A stretch of 64,000 nucleotides of DNA, taken from Tipula vernalis (taxonomy: Eukaryota > Arthropoda > Insecta > Diptera > Tipulidae). Position numbers and translations under genes: made by a program. Location: NCBI GenBank assembly GCA_958295665.1, contig OY282558.1, positions 189,151,586-189,215,585 on the forward strand, given 5' to 3'. Below the pieces are notes generated by a model, which was not told the origin of the DNA, did no database searches, and saw only the letters and a list, made by a program, of their open reading frames with translations. Positions 10,573-21,209 of this stretch are shown in pieces (position 1 is the stretch's first letter; each line of letters starts with the position of its first letter).

Positions 10573-11508
10573 AACATATTAATAACAAAAAAACATGAAC
10601 GTGCACACAGAGGCACCAACAAAGTCGAAATCCAATTAAGGCGAGCATACTTCTTCCCTCGAATGGGAAACAAAATAAGAACTCACATTAATGCATGCAA
10701 TACTTGCAACAGACATAAATATGACCGCAAGCCTTACAATATTAAAATATCTCCACGGCCAATCACAAAGAAGCCGTTAGAAAGGTTACATATCGACATC
10801 TTCAATATAAACAGGAACAATTTCCTATCAATTATTGACTCCTTCTCCAAGCATCTACAAATGATGCCAATGGAAACAAAAAATATATTGGATGTAACCA
10901 ACGCTCTTAACAAGTACTTCACTCTTTTCGGAATACCGAACAGCATTGTTTGTGACCATGAAACCACATTCCAATCTACCCAAGTGAAGGAATTTCTAAA
11001 TAATTTAAATATCAAAATAGAATACGCATCGTCATTAGAATCCAATGGGCAGATTGAAAAGACCCACGCCACAGTGATAGAGATATTCAATACGAATAAG
11101 CAGAAGTCAGCAAATCCAAACACTTCAACTGCCATAGAACTGTCAGTTGCACTTTATAACAACACCGTGCATTCAGCGACTGGCTTCACGCCCAATGAAG
11201 TAATATTCAATCAGAATAACTTCACTGACCCAACAGAAATTCAAGCACGGGCGAATGAAATATTCCAAACAGTAAACAACAATTTGGAAAAGGCGGCCAC
11301 GAGAATGAAAAAACAAAATGATACAAAAGAAGAACCACCCAACCTTACAGAGGGTCAAGTTGTATTCATTAAACCAAACACAAGAGCAAAAGCCCAACCA
11401 AGGGGAATCGAAACCAAAATCCAAAATATCGAACCTAAAACATTCCACACATATAGAAATATAAAACGGAATAAAAATAAAATAAAAAGATTAAAAAAGA
11501 TTAATTAA
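10573..11508 (+). CDS. pol: Errantivirus integrase, same frame after TAG, copy 1
   Basis: The pol frame resumes after the TAG at 10572. The H2C2 zinc motif (KHERAHRG then CNTCNRH) lies partly before the internal ATG at 10663. Numbered from that ATG, the catalytic triad is D45 (LHIDIFN), D98 (IVCDHETTF) and E132 (SNGQIEKTH), all present. The C-terminal region (GQVVFIKPNTRAKAQPRG) matches the tail of gypsy-group integrases and ends in Lys/Arg-rich sequence. Integrase cuts and joins the cDNA to host DNA; the group prefers ATAT/TATA targets, agreeing with the TA flanks. Without readthrough it would be made only from the internal start and lack the zinc domain. Confidence 0.82.
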   Translation, partial: NILITKKHERAHRGTNKVEIQLRRAYFFPRMGNKIRTHINACNTCNRHKYDRKPYNIKISPRPITKKPLERLHIDIFNINRNNFLSIIDSFSKHLQMMPMETKNILDVTNALNKYFTLFGIPNSIVCDHETTFQSTQVKEFLNNLNIKIEYASSLESNGQIEKTHATVIEIFNTNKQKSANPNTSTAIELSVALYNNTVHSATGFTPNEVIFNQNNFTDPTEIQARANEIFQTVNNNLEKAATRMKKQNDTKEEPPNLTEGQVVFIKPNTRAKAQPRGIETKIQNIEPKTFHTYRNIKRNKNKIKRLKKIN

Positions 11509-11734
11509 AACCAAAATTTTTGTATCATTCCAGGCAAATTTTTAACACAATTTTAAATACAACCGCAAGATAATTTTGCTTTTACACATAAGAATTTTAA
11601 TAAGACTTGAAATAAAACATAAAATTAACATAGACCTTAAGGAACAAATAGAAATAGACATTAAGTAATACTGTAACAATTTTTTTAAATAAAAAAAAAA
11701 AAAAAAAAAAAAAACCCCATAAACTTTATCCATT
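11509..11734 (+). other. pol-env spacer with candidate splice acceptor and A24 run, copy 1
   Basis: Non-coding. ATCATTCCAG| at 11533 is a plausible 3' splice site for env mRNA. A run of 24 A at 11691-11714 lies just upstream of env. The run has the same length in copy 2 (19003-19026). Confidence 0.5.
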
Positions 11735-13393
11735 ATGAAAATGAATGTCATAGCAAGATTAGTAATATTAATAGTAATTCCTCAAATTTATCATTCCCAA
11801 AAATTAGAGATAAAAAACTTAAATGACGACCCTATTTTAATAATAAAAACAAAAAATTGCAAAATTCAAATAGGTAATATAAAGGTCGTACATCCAATCA
11901 ATTTAAATAACTTGCAGAACACAGTAGAATCAATAAACAAATTCATTTACAATAAATTAGATGATAAGAACGATAAGTTAGATTTATATAAAATAGTAAA
12001 ACAAAAGTGCAAAAAATTGTACAACAATCTTCAACAAATTAAACCTATAAAGCATTATAGACAAAGGCGATGGGATGCCCTAGGCACAGCGTGGAAATGG
12101 CTGGCAGGCAGTCCAGATGCCATAGATTTGCGAATGCTAGAGAACAAAATGAATCAACTAGTAGACGAAAACAATGAACAAATTCAAATAAACAACCAGA
12201 TTGATGAAAGGATACAAATGATCACAGATACGATAAACAAAGCTGTGACAAACACTAACACAGCTAATAAAATAATACTCAGCGAGATAGAAATGTTAGC
12301 AGCCATCATTAATATAGATAGCATAAATACTATACTAGAAGACATACAGAATGCTATAGTCAGGACAAAAATCGGCCTGGCAAGTAACAAGGTGATTTCA
12401 CTAAAGGAATTAATGATAATAAAAGATCTAATGACAAACCAAGGAGTAAACATAACTCTACCTGAAGAAGCACTACAATATGTGGTACCTAAAATAGCAA
12501 TAAACGAAGAAACCCTACTCTTTATTCTAGAAACACCAAAACTAGAAGAAGAAACTTCAGTAACAGCAATGATTGTTCCACTGACAATCAATGGCACAAT
12601 AATAAAAGAATATCCTCAGCATCTCGTAAAGACGAAACAAAAACTGTTTACAACAATGAATCATAATAATTTTGTACAGAAATATTCGGAAATAAAGGAA
12701 TTTGACGATGAATGCATTAAACCGCTTATAATGGGAACTAAAAGCACTTGCAACGTGACCACAAAATCAGAAACTACAGTACGATTCATCACAGAGGATA
12801 AATTGCTCATAGATAATGCAAAAGAAGAAATACTGTCATCAGATTGCGGACCAAACAACCGCACGTTAACGGGCAATTTCCTAATAACGTTCCAGAACTG
12901 CACTTTAATAGTTAAAAACAAGAAGTTCCAATCCTTTGAAATTAGAAGCGAAGCAGAGGAAATACAGGGTGCTCTACATAATCTCGAAATAACACGGAAA
13001 CTGATCAAGACGGTAGATATAGATCTGATTGAACAACAAAATATTCAAAACAGAAAAAGGATAACCCACATGGACATAAAACAAGAGAACCATCAATTCT
13101 GGATATGGTCTTTGTCAGGAGGCGTATCTATCTCATCATTTGGATTAATAACACTATGTATCTACATCAAGGTTCGTCAACACGGGAAGAAATCAGTAGA
13201 AAACAACACAAAGCAATCAAAATCAGACGATCTCACTCAAAACGGTGACACAACATACTCAAATCTACTAATAAAATTAGGCATTACAACAAAGGACGAG
13301 GACGCCCTTTCTTTACCCCCGGGAGGAGTTACATTCCCACAATCAACACGAACATTTCATGATCGCACAAGAATCAACACGAACATTCCATGA
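11735..13393 (+). CDS. env: Errantivirus envelope glycoprotein (F-like), copy 1
   Basis: Intact 552-residue frame. It has a hydrophobic N-terminus typical of a signal peptide (residues 1-21), a furin-like RQRR at 109-112, and immediately after it a WDALGTAWKWLAGSPDA segment matching the conserved region of errantivirus Env and baculovirus F proteins. Helical Asn/Gln-rich sequence follows, then several Cys and N-glycosylation motifs, one transmembrane segment at about 455-480 (IWSLSGGVSISSFGLITLC) and a cytoplasmic tail of about 72 residues. It is probably expressed from spliced RNA. The last 22 codons lie inside the next LTR (from 13327). In errantiviruses this protein is linked to cell-to-cell transfer. 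No lesion is seen; it is identical to copy 2. Confidence 0.86.
   Translation: MKMNVIARLVILIVIPQIYHSQKLEIKNLNDDPILIIKTKNCKIQIGNIKVVHPINLNNLQNTVESINKFIYNKLDDKNDKLDLYKIVKQKCKKLYNNLQQIKPIKHYRQRRWDALGTAWKWLAGSPDAIDLRMLENKMNQLVDENNEQIQINNQIDERIQMITDTINKAVTNTNTANKIILSEIEMLAAIINIDSINTILEDIQNAIVRTKIGLASNKVISLKELMIIKDLMTNQGVNITLPEEALQYVVPKIAINEETLLFILETPKLEEETSVTAMIVPLTINGTIIKEYPQHLVKTKQKLFTTMNHNNFVQKYSEIKEFDDECIKPLIMGTKSTCNVTTKSETTVRFITEDKLLIDNAKEEILSSDCGPNNRTLTGNFLITFQNCTLIVKNKKFQSFEIRSEAEEIQGALHNLEITRKLIKTVDIDLIEQQNIQNRKRITHMDIKQENHQFWIWSLSGGVSISSFGLITLCIYIKVRQHGKKSVENNTKQSKSDDLTQNGDTTYSNLLIKLGITTKDEDALSLPPGGVTFPQSTRTFHDRTRINTNIP
13321..13326 (+). other. Polypurine tract, copy 1
   Basis: GGGAGG lies immediately before the AGTTAC of the middle LTR, where plus-strand DNA priming is expected. 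It is part of the env coding sequence. The same tract is at 20633-20638. Confidence 0.6.
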
Positions 13394-13715
13394 TCGCACA
13401 AGAAAGGTGTCAAGTGACTATTAAACAAATAGTCACACGCTCATAAGTGATGAATAAAGAACATTCCATCATTACAGACAAAAGGTGTCATGTAAATATC
13501 AAACAAATATCGCTGACCAACAAGAAATATAATAAAAGAAGAAATAGGTTAACAACAGGAAAAGTGCATGATTGCACTTTTGATAAGAAAGATATTATAA
13601 GAAATAGAAAATAAGTTTAGTTTTAAGATCTAACTCAAAGTGTACACAATAAAATAATAAAGTTAAATAAAATAAATATATTTTTTTCGATTTATTATCC
13701 CTGTAACTTATAATT
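13327..13715 (+). repeat. Errantivirus LTR 2 (shared middle LTR)
   Basis: It serves as 3' LTR of body 1 and 5' LTR of body 2. It differs from LTR 1 at 13528 (T for C) and from LTR 3 at 13701 (C for G). It carries the same U3 tandem units and hairpins. There is no TA run at either side, so this is not an independent insertion. Confidence 0.9.
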
Positions 13716-13732
13716 GGCGCAGCCGTCCGGTG
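13715..13732 (+). other. Primer-binding site, copy 2
   Basis: TGGCGCAGCCGTCCGG directly after the middle LTR, identical to copy 1. Confidence 0.65.
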
Positions 13733-14201
13733 GTGTTTAGACTATTGTGTTAGTGTAACAGTGCAAATCAGTAGTGAATAAAAACTAGTGAAAAGTGAAT
13801 CCGTTAAAACGGGAAATTATTTAGTGAATTTTTTTTCTCAATTCCTGAAACAACATCTCTAGCAAAAAGGGAAACCGCGAAGAGACTTGTGATTCCGCCG
13901 CATCACTTCACAAGCTATACATCAGAACCTGTGACACACGACTACAAACAAAATACGAAATTGGAAATTACGAAACTACAAGATAGGAGTAGACCCTGAT
14001 CATCGTATAAAAAGGTAACGAATTTTTTTTATAAATTTTTCTTAATTTTTATTTATAAAGTTAAATATTTTTTTTGCCAATTTGGGCAAAATTGTGATAC
14101 TACGAGATAGGCACAGAACTGTCCCCCGTATACTACGAGATAGGTACGGAAGAAAATTAAAATAAATTTTTCTGAAAAGAAAACATTGTGATTAAAAGTG
14201 A
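13733..14201 (+). other. Errantivirus leader, copy 2
   Basis: Same as the first leader, including the paired TACTACGAGATAGG motifs (about 14098-14111 and 14134-14147) and the AAG|GTAACG donor candidate at 14014/14015. No coding sequence is evident. Confidence 0.5.
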
Positions 14202-15386
14202 ATGAGTAAAAAAGTACCCGAAAGGTTCGACGTTAACAGAGATATCGCAACCGATTCAGATACTAACTCTATTTACGAAATGGATCCAGCAATAATTGCA
14301 GCAATAAATGAATTAACAGAACAAATTAAAGTTGTGGCGGGACAAGTTCAAACGATGACTTTAAAGTCAGAAGAACATGAACAAACTCTCGCATTTTTGC
14401 AACAAAAGCCACTAGAAAATACTGCAGAGATGGAAAGTCCTGCAGTAACACAACTACTAACGTTCGATGCATTCAGAATCCCGGATCCTATAAAATCATT
14501 ACCGGAATACGACGGTAATAAAAAACAATTAAATGCTTGGCATCAAACAGCTGAGGAGACACTAAGAGTGTTCGTTCCTCTTGTATCTGAACCACAATTA
14601 AAACTTTACTTACAAGCCGTTAGTAATAAAATAAAGGGTAAGGCCAAAGACGCGCTATGTCTCGCCGGAAACCCACAGAATTTCCAAGAAATTAAAACAA
14701 TACTCTTGGAAACCCTCGGTGACAAACAAGAGTTGTCATTTTATAAGTCCCAACTTTGGGCCACAAAACAAAACGATGGCATGACTGTACACTCGTACTT
14801 TAACAAAATTAAAGAGAATGTACAAAATATAAAAACATTGGCGAAACAAAACAATGTTTACAATCATGCCTGGGGTGCTATAAACGCCTTCATAGATGAG
14901 GACGCATTAGCAGCCTTTATATCAGGGTTAAGAAAACCGTACTTCGGGTACGCCCAAGCGGCCAGACCGAAGAGCATAAAGGAAGCATATGCCTTCCTAT
15001 GCAAATTTAGTTCAAACGAGACAATATCGGAAAACTCGCGAAGAACCCACAACCAAATACCTATAAAAAATGTTCCACCAATTCAAAGACAAAAGGAGTG
15101 GAATCAAAATAAGTATCTCAATAATCAAAATCACAATCGACCAAACCCAACAAAAGATGGGGATGTTTCTATGAGGACGAGAAACATAAATAACACTCCT
15201 ATGGAAGTAGATACATCCATAAGATCTAGGAACACGTTTAATAGAAGAATAATTAATACTCATGAGCTTTACAAAGAGGATGGAAATCATGAGGTTGAAA
15301 ATGTAAACTCCGAAGATCCTTCACCTGAATTCGAAGTAAATTCCGAAAATTTTCAGGAAGACCGGGAGGAAGATACGGAGGATTAA
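14202..15386 (+). CDS. gag: Errantivirus Gag, copy 2
   Basis: 394 residues, identical in protein sequence to copy 1 at 6890: capsid-like core, no CCHC knuckle, acidic C-terminus. The slippery heptamer is at 15347-15353. It is intact. Whether this copy or the first is transcribed cannot be told, because each body is preceded by a full LTR. Confidence 0.88.
   Translation: MSKKVPERFDVNRDIATDSDTNSIYEMDPAIIAAINELTEQIKVVAGQVQTMTLKSEEHEQTLAFLQQKPLENTAEMESPAVTQLLTFDAFRIPDPIKSLPEYDGNKKQLNAWHQTAEETLRVFVPLVSEPQLKLYLQAVSNKIKGKAKDALCLAGNPQNFQEIKTILLETLGDKQELSFYKSQLWATKQNDGMTVHSYFNKIKENVQNIKTLAKQNNVYNHAWGAINAFIDEDALAAFISGLRKPYFGYAQAARPKSIKEAYAFLCKFSSNETISENSRRTHNQIPIKNVPPIQRQKEWNQNKYLNNQNHNRPNPTKDGDVSMRTRNINNTPMEVDTSIRSRNTFNRRIINTHELYKEDGNHEVENVNSEDPSPEFEVNSENFQEDREEDTED
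15347..15353 (+). promoter_or_regulatory. Candidate -1 frameshift site A_AAT_TTT, copy 2
   Basis: Same heptamer and frame relation as at 8035-8041. Confidence 0.6.
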
Positions 15387-17884
15387 ATTTCCTCCCATAT
15401 CTAATATGCAACGGCATACAAAATAATACAAAAATTAAATTGTTGATAGATACAGGGGCAAACAAAAATATTATCAAACCCGGTATCATCCCAGAGACAA
15501 TTTTCACCAAACATAAAACTTCAATAAATAATATATTAGGCAACTACACTCTAGATAAAAAAGGTAGATTTAACTTTCTGGGCAATAAAATACCAGAACA
15601 AACATATTACGAGCTAGAATTTCACAAGTTCTTCGATGGAATTCTAGGTTCGCAATCAATGGCGAAATTAAACGCAAAAATAGATTACAAAACCAACAGT
15701 ATTCTACTAAATAATATACAATTTAAATTTCATCGTTATTACCCTAAGGGGAACATTTATAATCATACGGTGACATTTAAAACGTCTAACGACGGTGAAT
15801 GGTTCGTTCCAAACTATGCAAAATTGAACGAAGAAATAATAGTTCAACCAGGCATCTATAAAGCCAGCAAAGGCAAAACAACAGTAAAGATACTGACGAA
15901 CGAACCAGACATACCAAAGATGGTACCAAAACTAAAACTTGTAGTTAATAATTTCGAAACGATCAAACCAATTCCTATCTTCGGAAAGGAAATAATTAGC
16001 AAACAAGATATAAGAAGGGTCATAAGAACAGATCATCTAAACGAAAACGAAAAGATCGCCCTAATTGACAAAATCTATAGAAACCAAATGGTGTTGTTGA
16101 AACAGAACGAAAAGTTATCAGCAACAACAGTGATTAAACACAAGATTCTAACGAGAGATGAAACACCAGTCTACACAAAGACATATCGACACCCCTATCA
16201 TTTTAAAGGGGATGTAGAAGAACAAATACAAGATATGTTAGACAGTGGGATCATCAAAAACTCAAGCAGCCCATATTCTGCACCAATTTGGGTCGTACCG
16301 AAGAAGACAGACGCTTCGGGAACACGCAAAGTAAGGGTAGTCATCGATTACAGAAAGCTAAATGAAAAAACAATCGACGACAAATTCCCCATGCCACAAA
16401 TTGAAGAAATTTTAGACAATTTGGGCAAATCTACATACTTTACAACACTAGACCTGAAATCGGGTTTCCATCAGATCCCGATGGATGTAAAATCACAGGA
16501 AAAAACTGCATTCTCAACTGACAAAGGTCATTTTGAGTTTTGCAGAATGCCGTTCGGCCTGAAAAATGGCCCAGCCACATTCCAACGTGCTATGAATCAC
16601 GTGTTACAGGGATTAATCGGCAAAATATGTCACGTTTATCTGGATGATATTGTAATAGTAGGGGAAAACCTAAAAAACCACTTAAACAATTTAGAAACGG
16701 TATTTAAAAGACTCTCAGAATTCAATCTCAAGATTCAACTTGATAAGTGCGAATTCTTGAAAAGAGAGACGGAGTTCTTGGGGCATATCATCACCCAAGA
16801 AGGAGTGAAACCCAACAAAGATAAAGTAAAAAAAATATTAGATTGGCCATTGCCAAAAAATCAAAATGAAATAAAACAATTCTTGGGACTCTCCGGATAT
16901 TACCGCAGGTTTATAAAAGACTATTCCAAAATAGCAAAAAATATGACCAAATATCTAAAAAAAGAAACCATATTGGATTTAAATGATCCAGAATACATAA
17001 AGGCTTTTCAAACACTAAAAAGAACGATAGCGACAGACCAAATCTTGACCTATCCAGATTTCAAGAGACCCTTTATCTTAACTACAGATGCTTCAAATTT
17101 TGCATTGGGCGCAGTTCTATCCCAAATCCAAAATACCATCGAAAGACCCATTGCGTTCGCCTCAAGAACACTTAATACAACCGAAACAAAATATGCCACG
17201 AACGAAAAAGAAGCGTTAGCCATAATATGGGCGGTGAAGAAATTTCAACCTTACCTTTACGGTAGCAAGTTCACCCTGGTAACTGACCATAAACCATTGA
17301 CATTTATCAAATCTTCGGAGAAAAACTCCAAAATTCTAAGATGGAGGTTAGAGTTGGAAAATTACGATTACGACGTAATTTATAAAGAAGGCAAAACTAA
17401 CGTGGTAGCAGATGCGCTAAGCAGAATGCCCACAGTAGACAACGCAAGGGAAATAAACTCAAATGAGCTCGCGGACATTAACACTTCACGTGAATCTATC
17501 GAAACAAATCACTCACATTCATCAGATGACATAGAAACAATACACTCAGCGAATACATCAGATGACCATTTCATACACTTCGCTGACAGACCCATTAATT
17601 ATTACCGAAACCAATTAATTTTCAAAATTGCAAACATAGATGTAACTATTTCAGAAGATATTTTCCCAAATTTCAAAAGATTTATTATTTCAAAGAAAGC
17701 CTTCGAGGAAAACGACATTACACAATTTTTAAAAAAATATCACAATGGGAAACAATCGGCGTTAATGGCTCCAGAAAGTCTATACGACAAAATCCAAACA
17801 TCTTTTAGACAAAACTTCTGTCAAAACGGCCACTTTGTGCTAGTAACAAAAATAGTTGAAGATGTTACGAATGAGGACAGATAG
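15353..17884 (+). CDS. pol: Errantivirus Pol N-part: protease, RT, RNase H, copy 2
   Basis: Identical in protein sequence to copy 1. Protease DTGA lies just after the ATG at 15440, with RT YLDD and RNase H motifs intact. It ends at the same TAG (17882-17884), so the nonsense codon predates the duplication or was copied with it. It is entered by -1 frameshift from gag. Confidence 0.88.
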   Translation, partial: SGRPGGRYGGLNFLPYLICNGIQNNTKIKLLIDTGANKNIIKPGIIPETIFTKHKTSINNILGNYTLDKKGRFNFLGNKIPEQTYYELEFHKFFDGILGSQSMAKLNAKIDYKTNSILLNNIQFKFHRYYPKGNIYNHTVTFKTSNDGEWFVPNYAKLNEEIIVQPGIYKASKGKTTVKILTNEPDIPKMVPKLKLVVNNFETIKPIPIFGKEIISKQDIRRVIRTDHLNENEKIALIDKIYRNQMVLLKQNEKLSATTVIKHKILTRDETPVYTKTYRHPYHFKGDVEEQIQDMLDSGIIKNSSSPYSAPIWVVPKKTDASGTRKVRVVIDYRKLNEKTIDDKFPMPQIEEILDNLGKSTYFTTLDLKSGFHQIPMDVKSQEKTAFSTDKGHFEFCRMPFGLKNGPATFQRAMNHVLQGLIGKICHVYLDDIVIVGENLKNHLNNLETVFKRLSEFNLKIQLDKCEFLKRETEFLGHIITQEGVKPNKDKVKKILDWPLPKNQNEIKQFLGLSGYYRRFIKDYSKIAKNMTKYLKKETILDLNDPEYIKAFQTLKRTIATDQILTYPDFKRPFILTTDASNFALGAVLSQIQNTIERPIAFASRTLNTTETKYATNEKEALAIIWAVKKFQPYLYGSKFTLVTDHKPLTFIKSSEKNSKILRWRLELENYDYDVIYKEGKTNVVADALSRMPTVDNAREINSNELADINTSRESIETNHSHSSDDIETIHSANTSDDHFIHFADRPINYYRNQLIFKIANIDVTISEDIFPNFKRFIISKKAFEENDITQFLKKYHNGKQSALMAPESLYDKIQTSFRQNFCQNGHFVLVTKIVEDVTNEDR

Positions 17885-18820
17885 AACATATTAATAACAA
17901 AAAAACATGAACGTGCACACAGAGGCACCAACAAAGTCGAAATCCAATTAAGGCGAGCATACTTCTTCCCTCGAATGGGAAACAAAATAAGAACTCACAT
18001 TAATGCATGCAATACTTGCAACAGACATAAATATGACCGCAAGCCTTACAATATTAAAATATCTCCACGGCCAATCACAAAGAAGCCGTTAGAAAGGTTA
18101 CATATCGACATCTTCAATATAAACAGGAACAATTTCCTATCAATTATTGACTCCTTCTCCAAGCATCTACAAATGATGCCAATGGAAACAAAAAATATAT
18201 TGGATGTAACCAACGCTCTTAACAAGTACTTCACTCTTTTCGGAATACCGAACAGCATTGTTTGTGACCATGAAACCACATTCCAATCTACCCAAGTGAA
18301 GGAATTTCTAAATAATTTAAATATCAAAATAGAATACGCATCGTCATTAGAATCCAATGGGCAGATTGAAAAGACCCACGCCACAGTGATAGAGATATTC
18401 AATACGAATAAGCAGAAGTCAGCAAATCCAAACACTTCAACTGCCATAGAACTGTCAGTTGCACTTTATAACAACACCGTGCATTCAGCGACTGGCTTCA
18501 CGCCCAATGAAGTAATATTCAATCAGAATAACTTCACTGACCCAACAGAAATTCAAGCACGGGCGAATGAAATATTCCAAACAGTAAACAACAATTTGGA
18601 AAAGGCGGCCACGAGAATGAAAAAACAAAATGATACAAAAGAAGAACCACCCAACCTTACAGAGGGTCAAGTTGTATTCATTAAACCAAACACAAGAGCA
18701 AAAGCCCAACCAAGGGGAATCGAAACCAAAATCCAAAATATCGAACCTAAAACATTCCACACATATAGAAATATAAAACGGAATAAAAATAAAATAAAAA
18801 GATTAAAAAAGATTAATTAA
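17885..18820 (+). CDS. pol: Errantivirus integrase after TAG, copy 2
   Basis: Same frame as the preceding pol segment, separated only by the TAG. It has an intact zinc motif and D, D, E catalytic residues as in copy 1, and an identical C-terminal tail. The internal ATG at 17975 would skip most of the zinc domain. Confidence 0.82.
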   Translation, partial: NILITKKHERAHRGTNKVEIQLRRAYFFPRMGNKIRTHINACNTCNRHKYDRKPYNIKISPRPITKKPLERLHIDIFNINRNNFLSIIDSFSKHLQMMPMETKNILDVTNALNKYFTLFGIPNSIVCDHETTFQSTQVKEFLNNLNIKIEYASSLESNGQIEKTHATVIEIFNTNKQKSANPNTSTAIELSVALYNNTVHSATGFTPNEVIFNQNNFTDPTEIQARANEIFQTVNNNLEKAATRMKKQNDTKEEPPNLTEGQVVFIKPNTRAKAQPRGIETKIQNIEPKTFHTYRNIKRNKNKIKRLKKIN

Positions 18821-19046
18821 AACCAAAATTTTTGTATCATTCCAGGCAAATTTTTAACACAATTTTAAATACAACCGCAAGATAATTTTGCTTTTACACA
18901 TAAGAATTTTAATAAGACTTGAAATAAAACATAAAATTAACATAGACCTTAAGGAACAAATAGAAATAGACATTAAGTAATACTGTAACAATTTTTTTAA
19001 ATAAAAAAAAAAAAAAAAAAAAAAAACCCCATAAACTTTATCCATT
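18821..19046 (+). other. pol-env spacer, copy 2
   Basis: Same candidate acceptor (ATTCCAG ending at 18845) and a 24-base A run at 19003-19026, the same length as in copy 1. Confidence 0.5.
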
Positions 19047-20705
19047 ATGAAAATGAATGTCATAGCAAGATTAGTAATATTAATAGTAATTCCTCAAATT
19101 TATCATTCCCAAAAATTAGAGATAAAAAACTTAAATGACGACCCTATTTTAATAATAAAAACAAAAAATTGCAAAATTCAAATAGGTAATATAAAGGTCG
19201 TACATCCAATCAATTTAAATAACTTGCAGAACACAGTAGAATCAATAAACAAATTCATTTACAATAAATTAGATGATAAGAACGATAAGTTAGATTTATA
19301 TAAAATAGTAAAACAAAAGTGCAAAAAATTGTACAACAATCTTCAACAAATTAAACCTATAAAGCATTATAGACAAAGGCGATGGGATGCCCTAGGCACA
19401 GCGTGGAAATGGCTGGCAGGCAGTCCAGATGCCATAGATTTGCGAATGCTAGAGAACAAAATGAATCAACTAGTAGACGAAAACAATGAACAAATTCAAA
19501 TAAACAACCAGATTGATGAAAGGATACAAATGATCACAGATACGATAAACAAAGCTGTGACAAACACTAACACAGCTAATAAAATAATACTCAGCGAGAT
19601 AGAAATGTTAGCAGCCATCATTAATATAGATAGCATAAATACTATACTAGAAGACATACAGAATGCTATAGTCAGGACAAAAATCGGCCTGGCAAGTAAC
19701 AAGGTGATTTCACTAAAGGAATTAATGATAATAAAAGATCTAATGACAAACCAAGGAGTAAACATAACTCTACCTGAAGAAGCACTACAATATGTGGTAC
19801 CTAAAATAGCAATAAACGAAGAAACCCTACTCTTTATTCTAGAAACACCAAAACTAGAAGAAGAAACTTCAGTAACAGCAATGATTGTTCCACTGACAAT
19901 CAATGGCACAATAATAAAAGAATATCCTCAGCATCTCGTAAAGACGAAACAAAAACTGTTTACAACAATGAATCATAATAATTTTGTACAGAAATATTCG
20001 GAAATAAAGGAATTTGACGATGAATGCATTAAACCGCTTATAATGGGAACTAAAAGCACTTGCAACGTGACCACAAAATCAGAAACTACAGTACGATTCA
20101 TCACAGAGGATAAATTGCTCATAGATAATGCAAAAGAAGAAATACTGTCATCAGATTGCGGACCAAACAACCGCACGTTAACGGGCAATTTCCTAATAAC
20201 GTTCCAGAACTGCACTTTAATAGTTAAAAACAAGAAGTTCCAATCCTTTGAAATTAGAAGCGAAGCAGAGGAAATACAGGGTGCTCTACATAATCTCGAA
20301 ATAACACGGAAACTGATCAAGACGGTAGATATAGATCTGATTGAACAACAAAATATTCAAAACAGAAAAAGGATAACCCACATGGACATAAAACAAGAGA
20401 ACCATCAATTCTGGATATGGTCTTTGTCAGGAGGCGTATCTATCTCATCATTTGGATTAATAACACTATGTATCTACATCAAGGTTCGTCAACACGGGAA
20501 GAAATCAGTAGAAAACAACACAAAGCAATCAAAATCAGACGATCTCACTCAAAACGGTGACACAACATACTCAAATCTACTAATAAAATTAGGCATTACA
20601 ACAAAGGACGAGGACGCCCTTTCTTTACCCCCGGGAGGAGTTACATTCCCACAATCAACACGAACATTTCATGATCGCACAAGAATCAACACGAACATTC
20701 CATGA
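19047..20705 (+). CDS. env: Errantivirus envelope glycoprotein, copy 2
   Basis: 552 residues, identical to copy 1: signal peptide, RQRR cleavage motif at 109-112, adjacent WDALGTAWKW segment, single transmembrane segment near 455-480. The end of the frame lies in LTR 3 (from 20639). It is intact. Confidence 0.86.
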   Translation: MKMNVIARLVILIVIPQIYHSQKLEIKNLNDDPILIIKTKNCKIQIGNIKVVHPINLNNLQNTVESINKFIYNKLDDKNDKLDLYKIVKQKCKKLYNNLQQIKPIKHYRQRRWDALGTAWKWLAGSPDAIDLRMLENKMNQLVDENNEQIQINNQIDERIQMITDTINKAVTNTNTANKIILSEIEMLAAIINIDSINTILEDIQNAIVRTKIGLASNKVISLKELMIIKDLMTNQGVNITLPEEALQYVVPKIAINEETLLFILETPKLEEETSVTAMIVPLTINGTIIKEYPQHLVKTKQKLFTTMNHNNFVQKYSEIKEFDDECIKPLIMGTKSTCNVTTKSETTVRFITEDKLLIDNAKEEILSSDCGPNNRTLTGNFLITFQNCTLIVKNKKFQSFEIRSEAEEIQGALHNLEITRKLIKTVDIDLIEQQNIQNRKRITHMDIKQENHQFWIWSLSGGVSISSFGLITLCIYIKVRQHGKKSVENNTKQSKSDDLTQNGDTTYSNLLIKLGITTKDEDALSLPPGGVTFPQSTRTFHDRTRINTNIP

Positions 20706-21027
20706 TCGCACAAGAAAGGTGTCAAGTGACTATTAAACAAATAGTCACACGCTCATAAGTGATGAATAAAGAACATTCCATCATTACAGACAAAAGGTGT
20801 CATGTAAATATCAAACAAATATCGCTGACCAACAAGAAATATAATAAAAGAAGAAATAGGTTAACAACAGGAAAAGTGCATGATTGCACTTTTGATAAGA
20901 AAGATATTATAAGAAATAGAAAATAAGTTTAGTTTTAAGATCTAACTCAAAGTGTACACAATAAAATAATAAAGTTAAATAAAATAAATATATTTTTTTC
21001 GATTTATTATCCGTGTAACTTATAATT
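20639..21027 (+). repeat. Errantivirus LTR 3 (3' LTR)
   Basis: AGTTAC start after GGGAGG, end GTAACTTATAATT followed by ATATATAT. It has G at 21013 where LTRs 1 and 2 have C, and T at 20840 like LTR 2. It retains the U3 hairpin at 20872-20893. Confidence 0.9.
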
Positions 21028-21028
21028 A

Positions 21029-21044
<16 letters not shown>
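21028..21044. repeat. Short (TA)n tract between errantivirus and LINE
   Basis: Seventeen bases of AT repeat. It lies between the LTR 3 end and the poly(T) that is the poly(A) tail of the minus-strand LINE. Confidence 0.85.
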
Positions 21045-21062
<18 letters not shown>

Positions 21063-21209
21063 TTTTTTTAAAAACATCTTTATTGATATGGCTACTACAA
21101 TCTTAAACATTATTAATTCATTAGTAAGGTTGACATTAGTACTTATGAGATAAGCATAAACTTGTGTGGGTCTGCTGGACCAGTATCCAGTTCCCTTAAG
21201 ATATAATAT

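Noticed and set aside
11691..11714. A24 run as a LINE poly(A) tail inserted before env
   Set aside because: No LINE sequence upstream and the run is in the same place in both bodies; it is part of the element.
12184..12597. Antisense frames of 90-137 residues opposite env and pol (for example 12184-12597, 10734-11135)
   Set aside because: Shadows of the sense genes; hydrophobic composition comes from AT-rich antisense codons.
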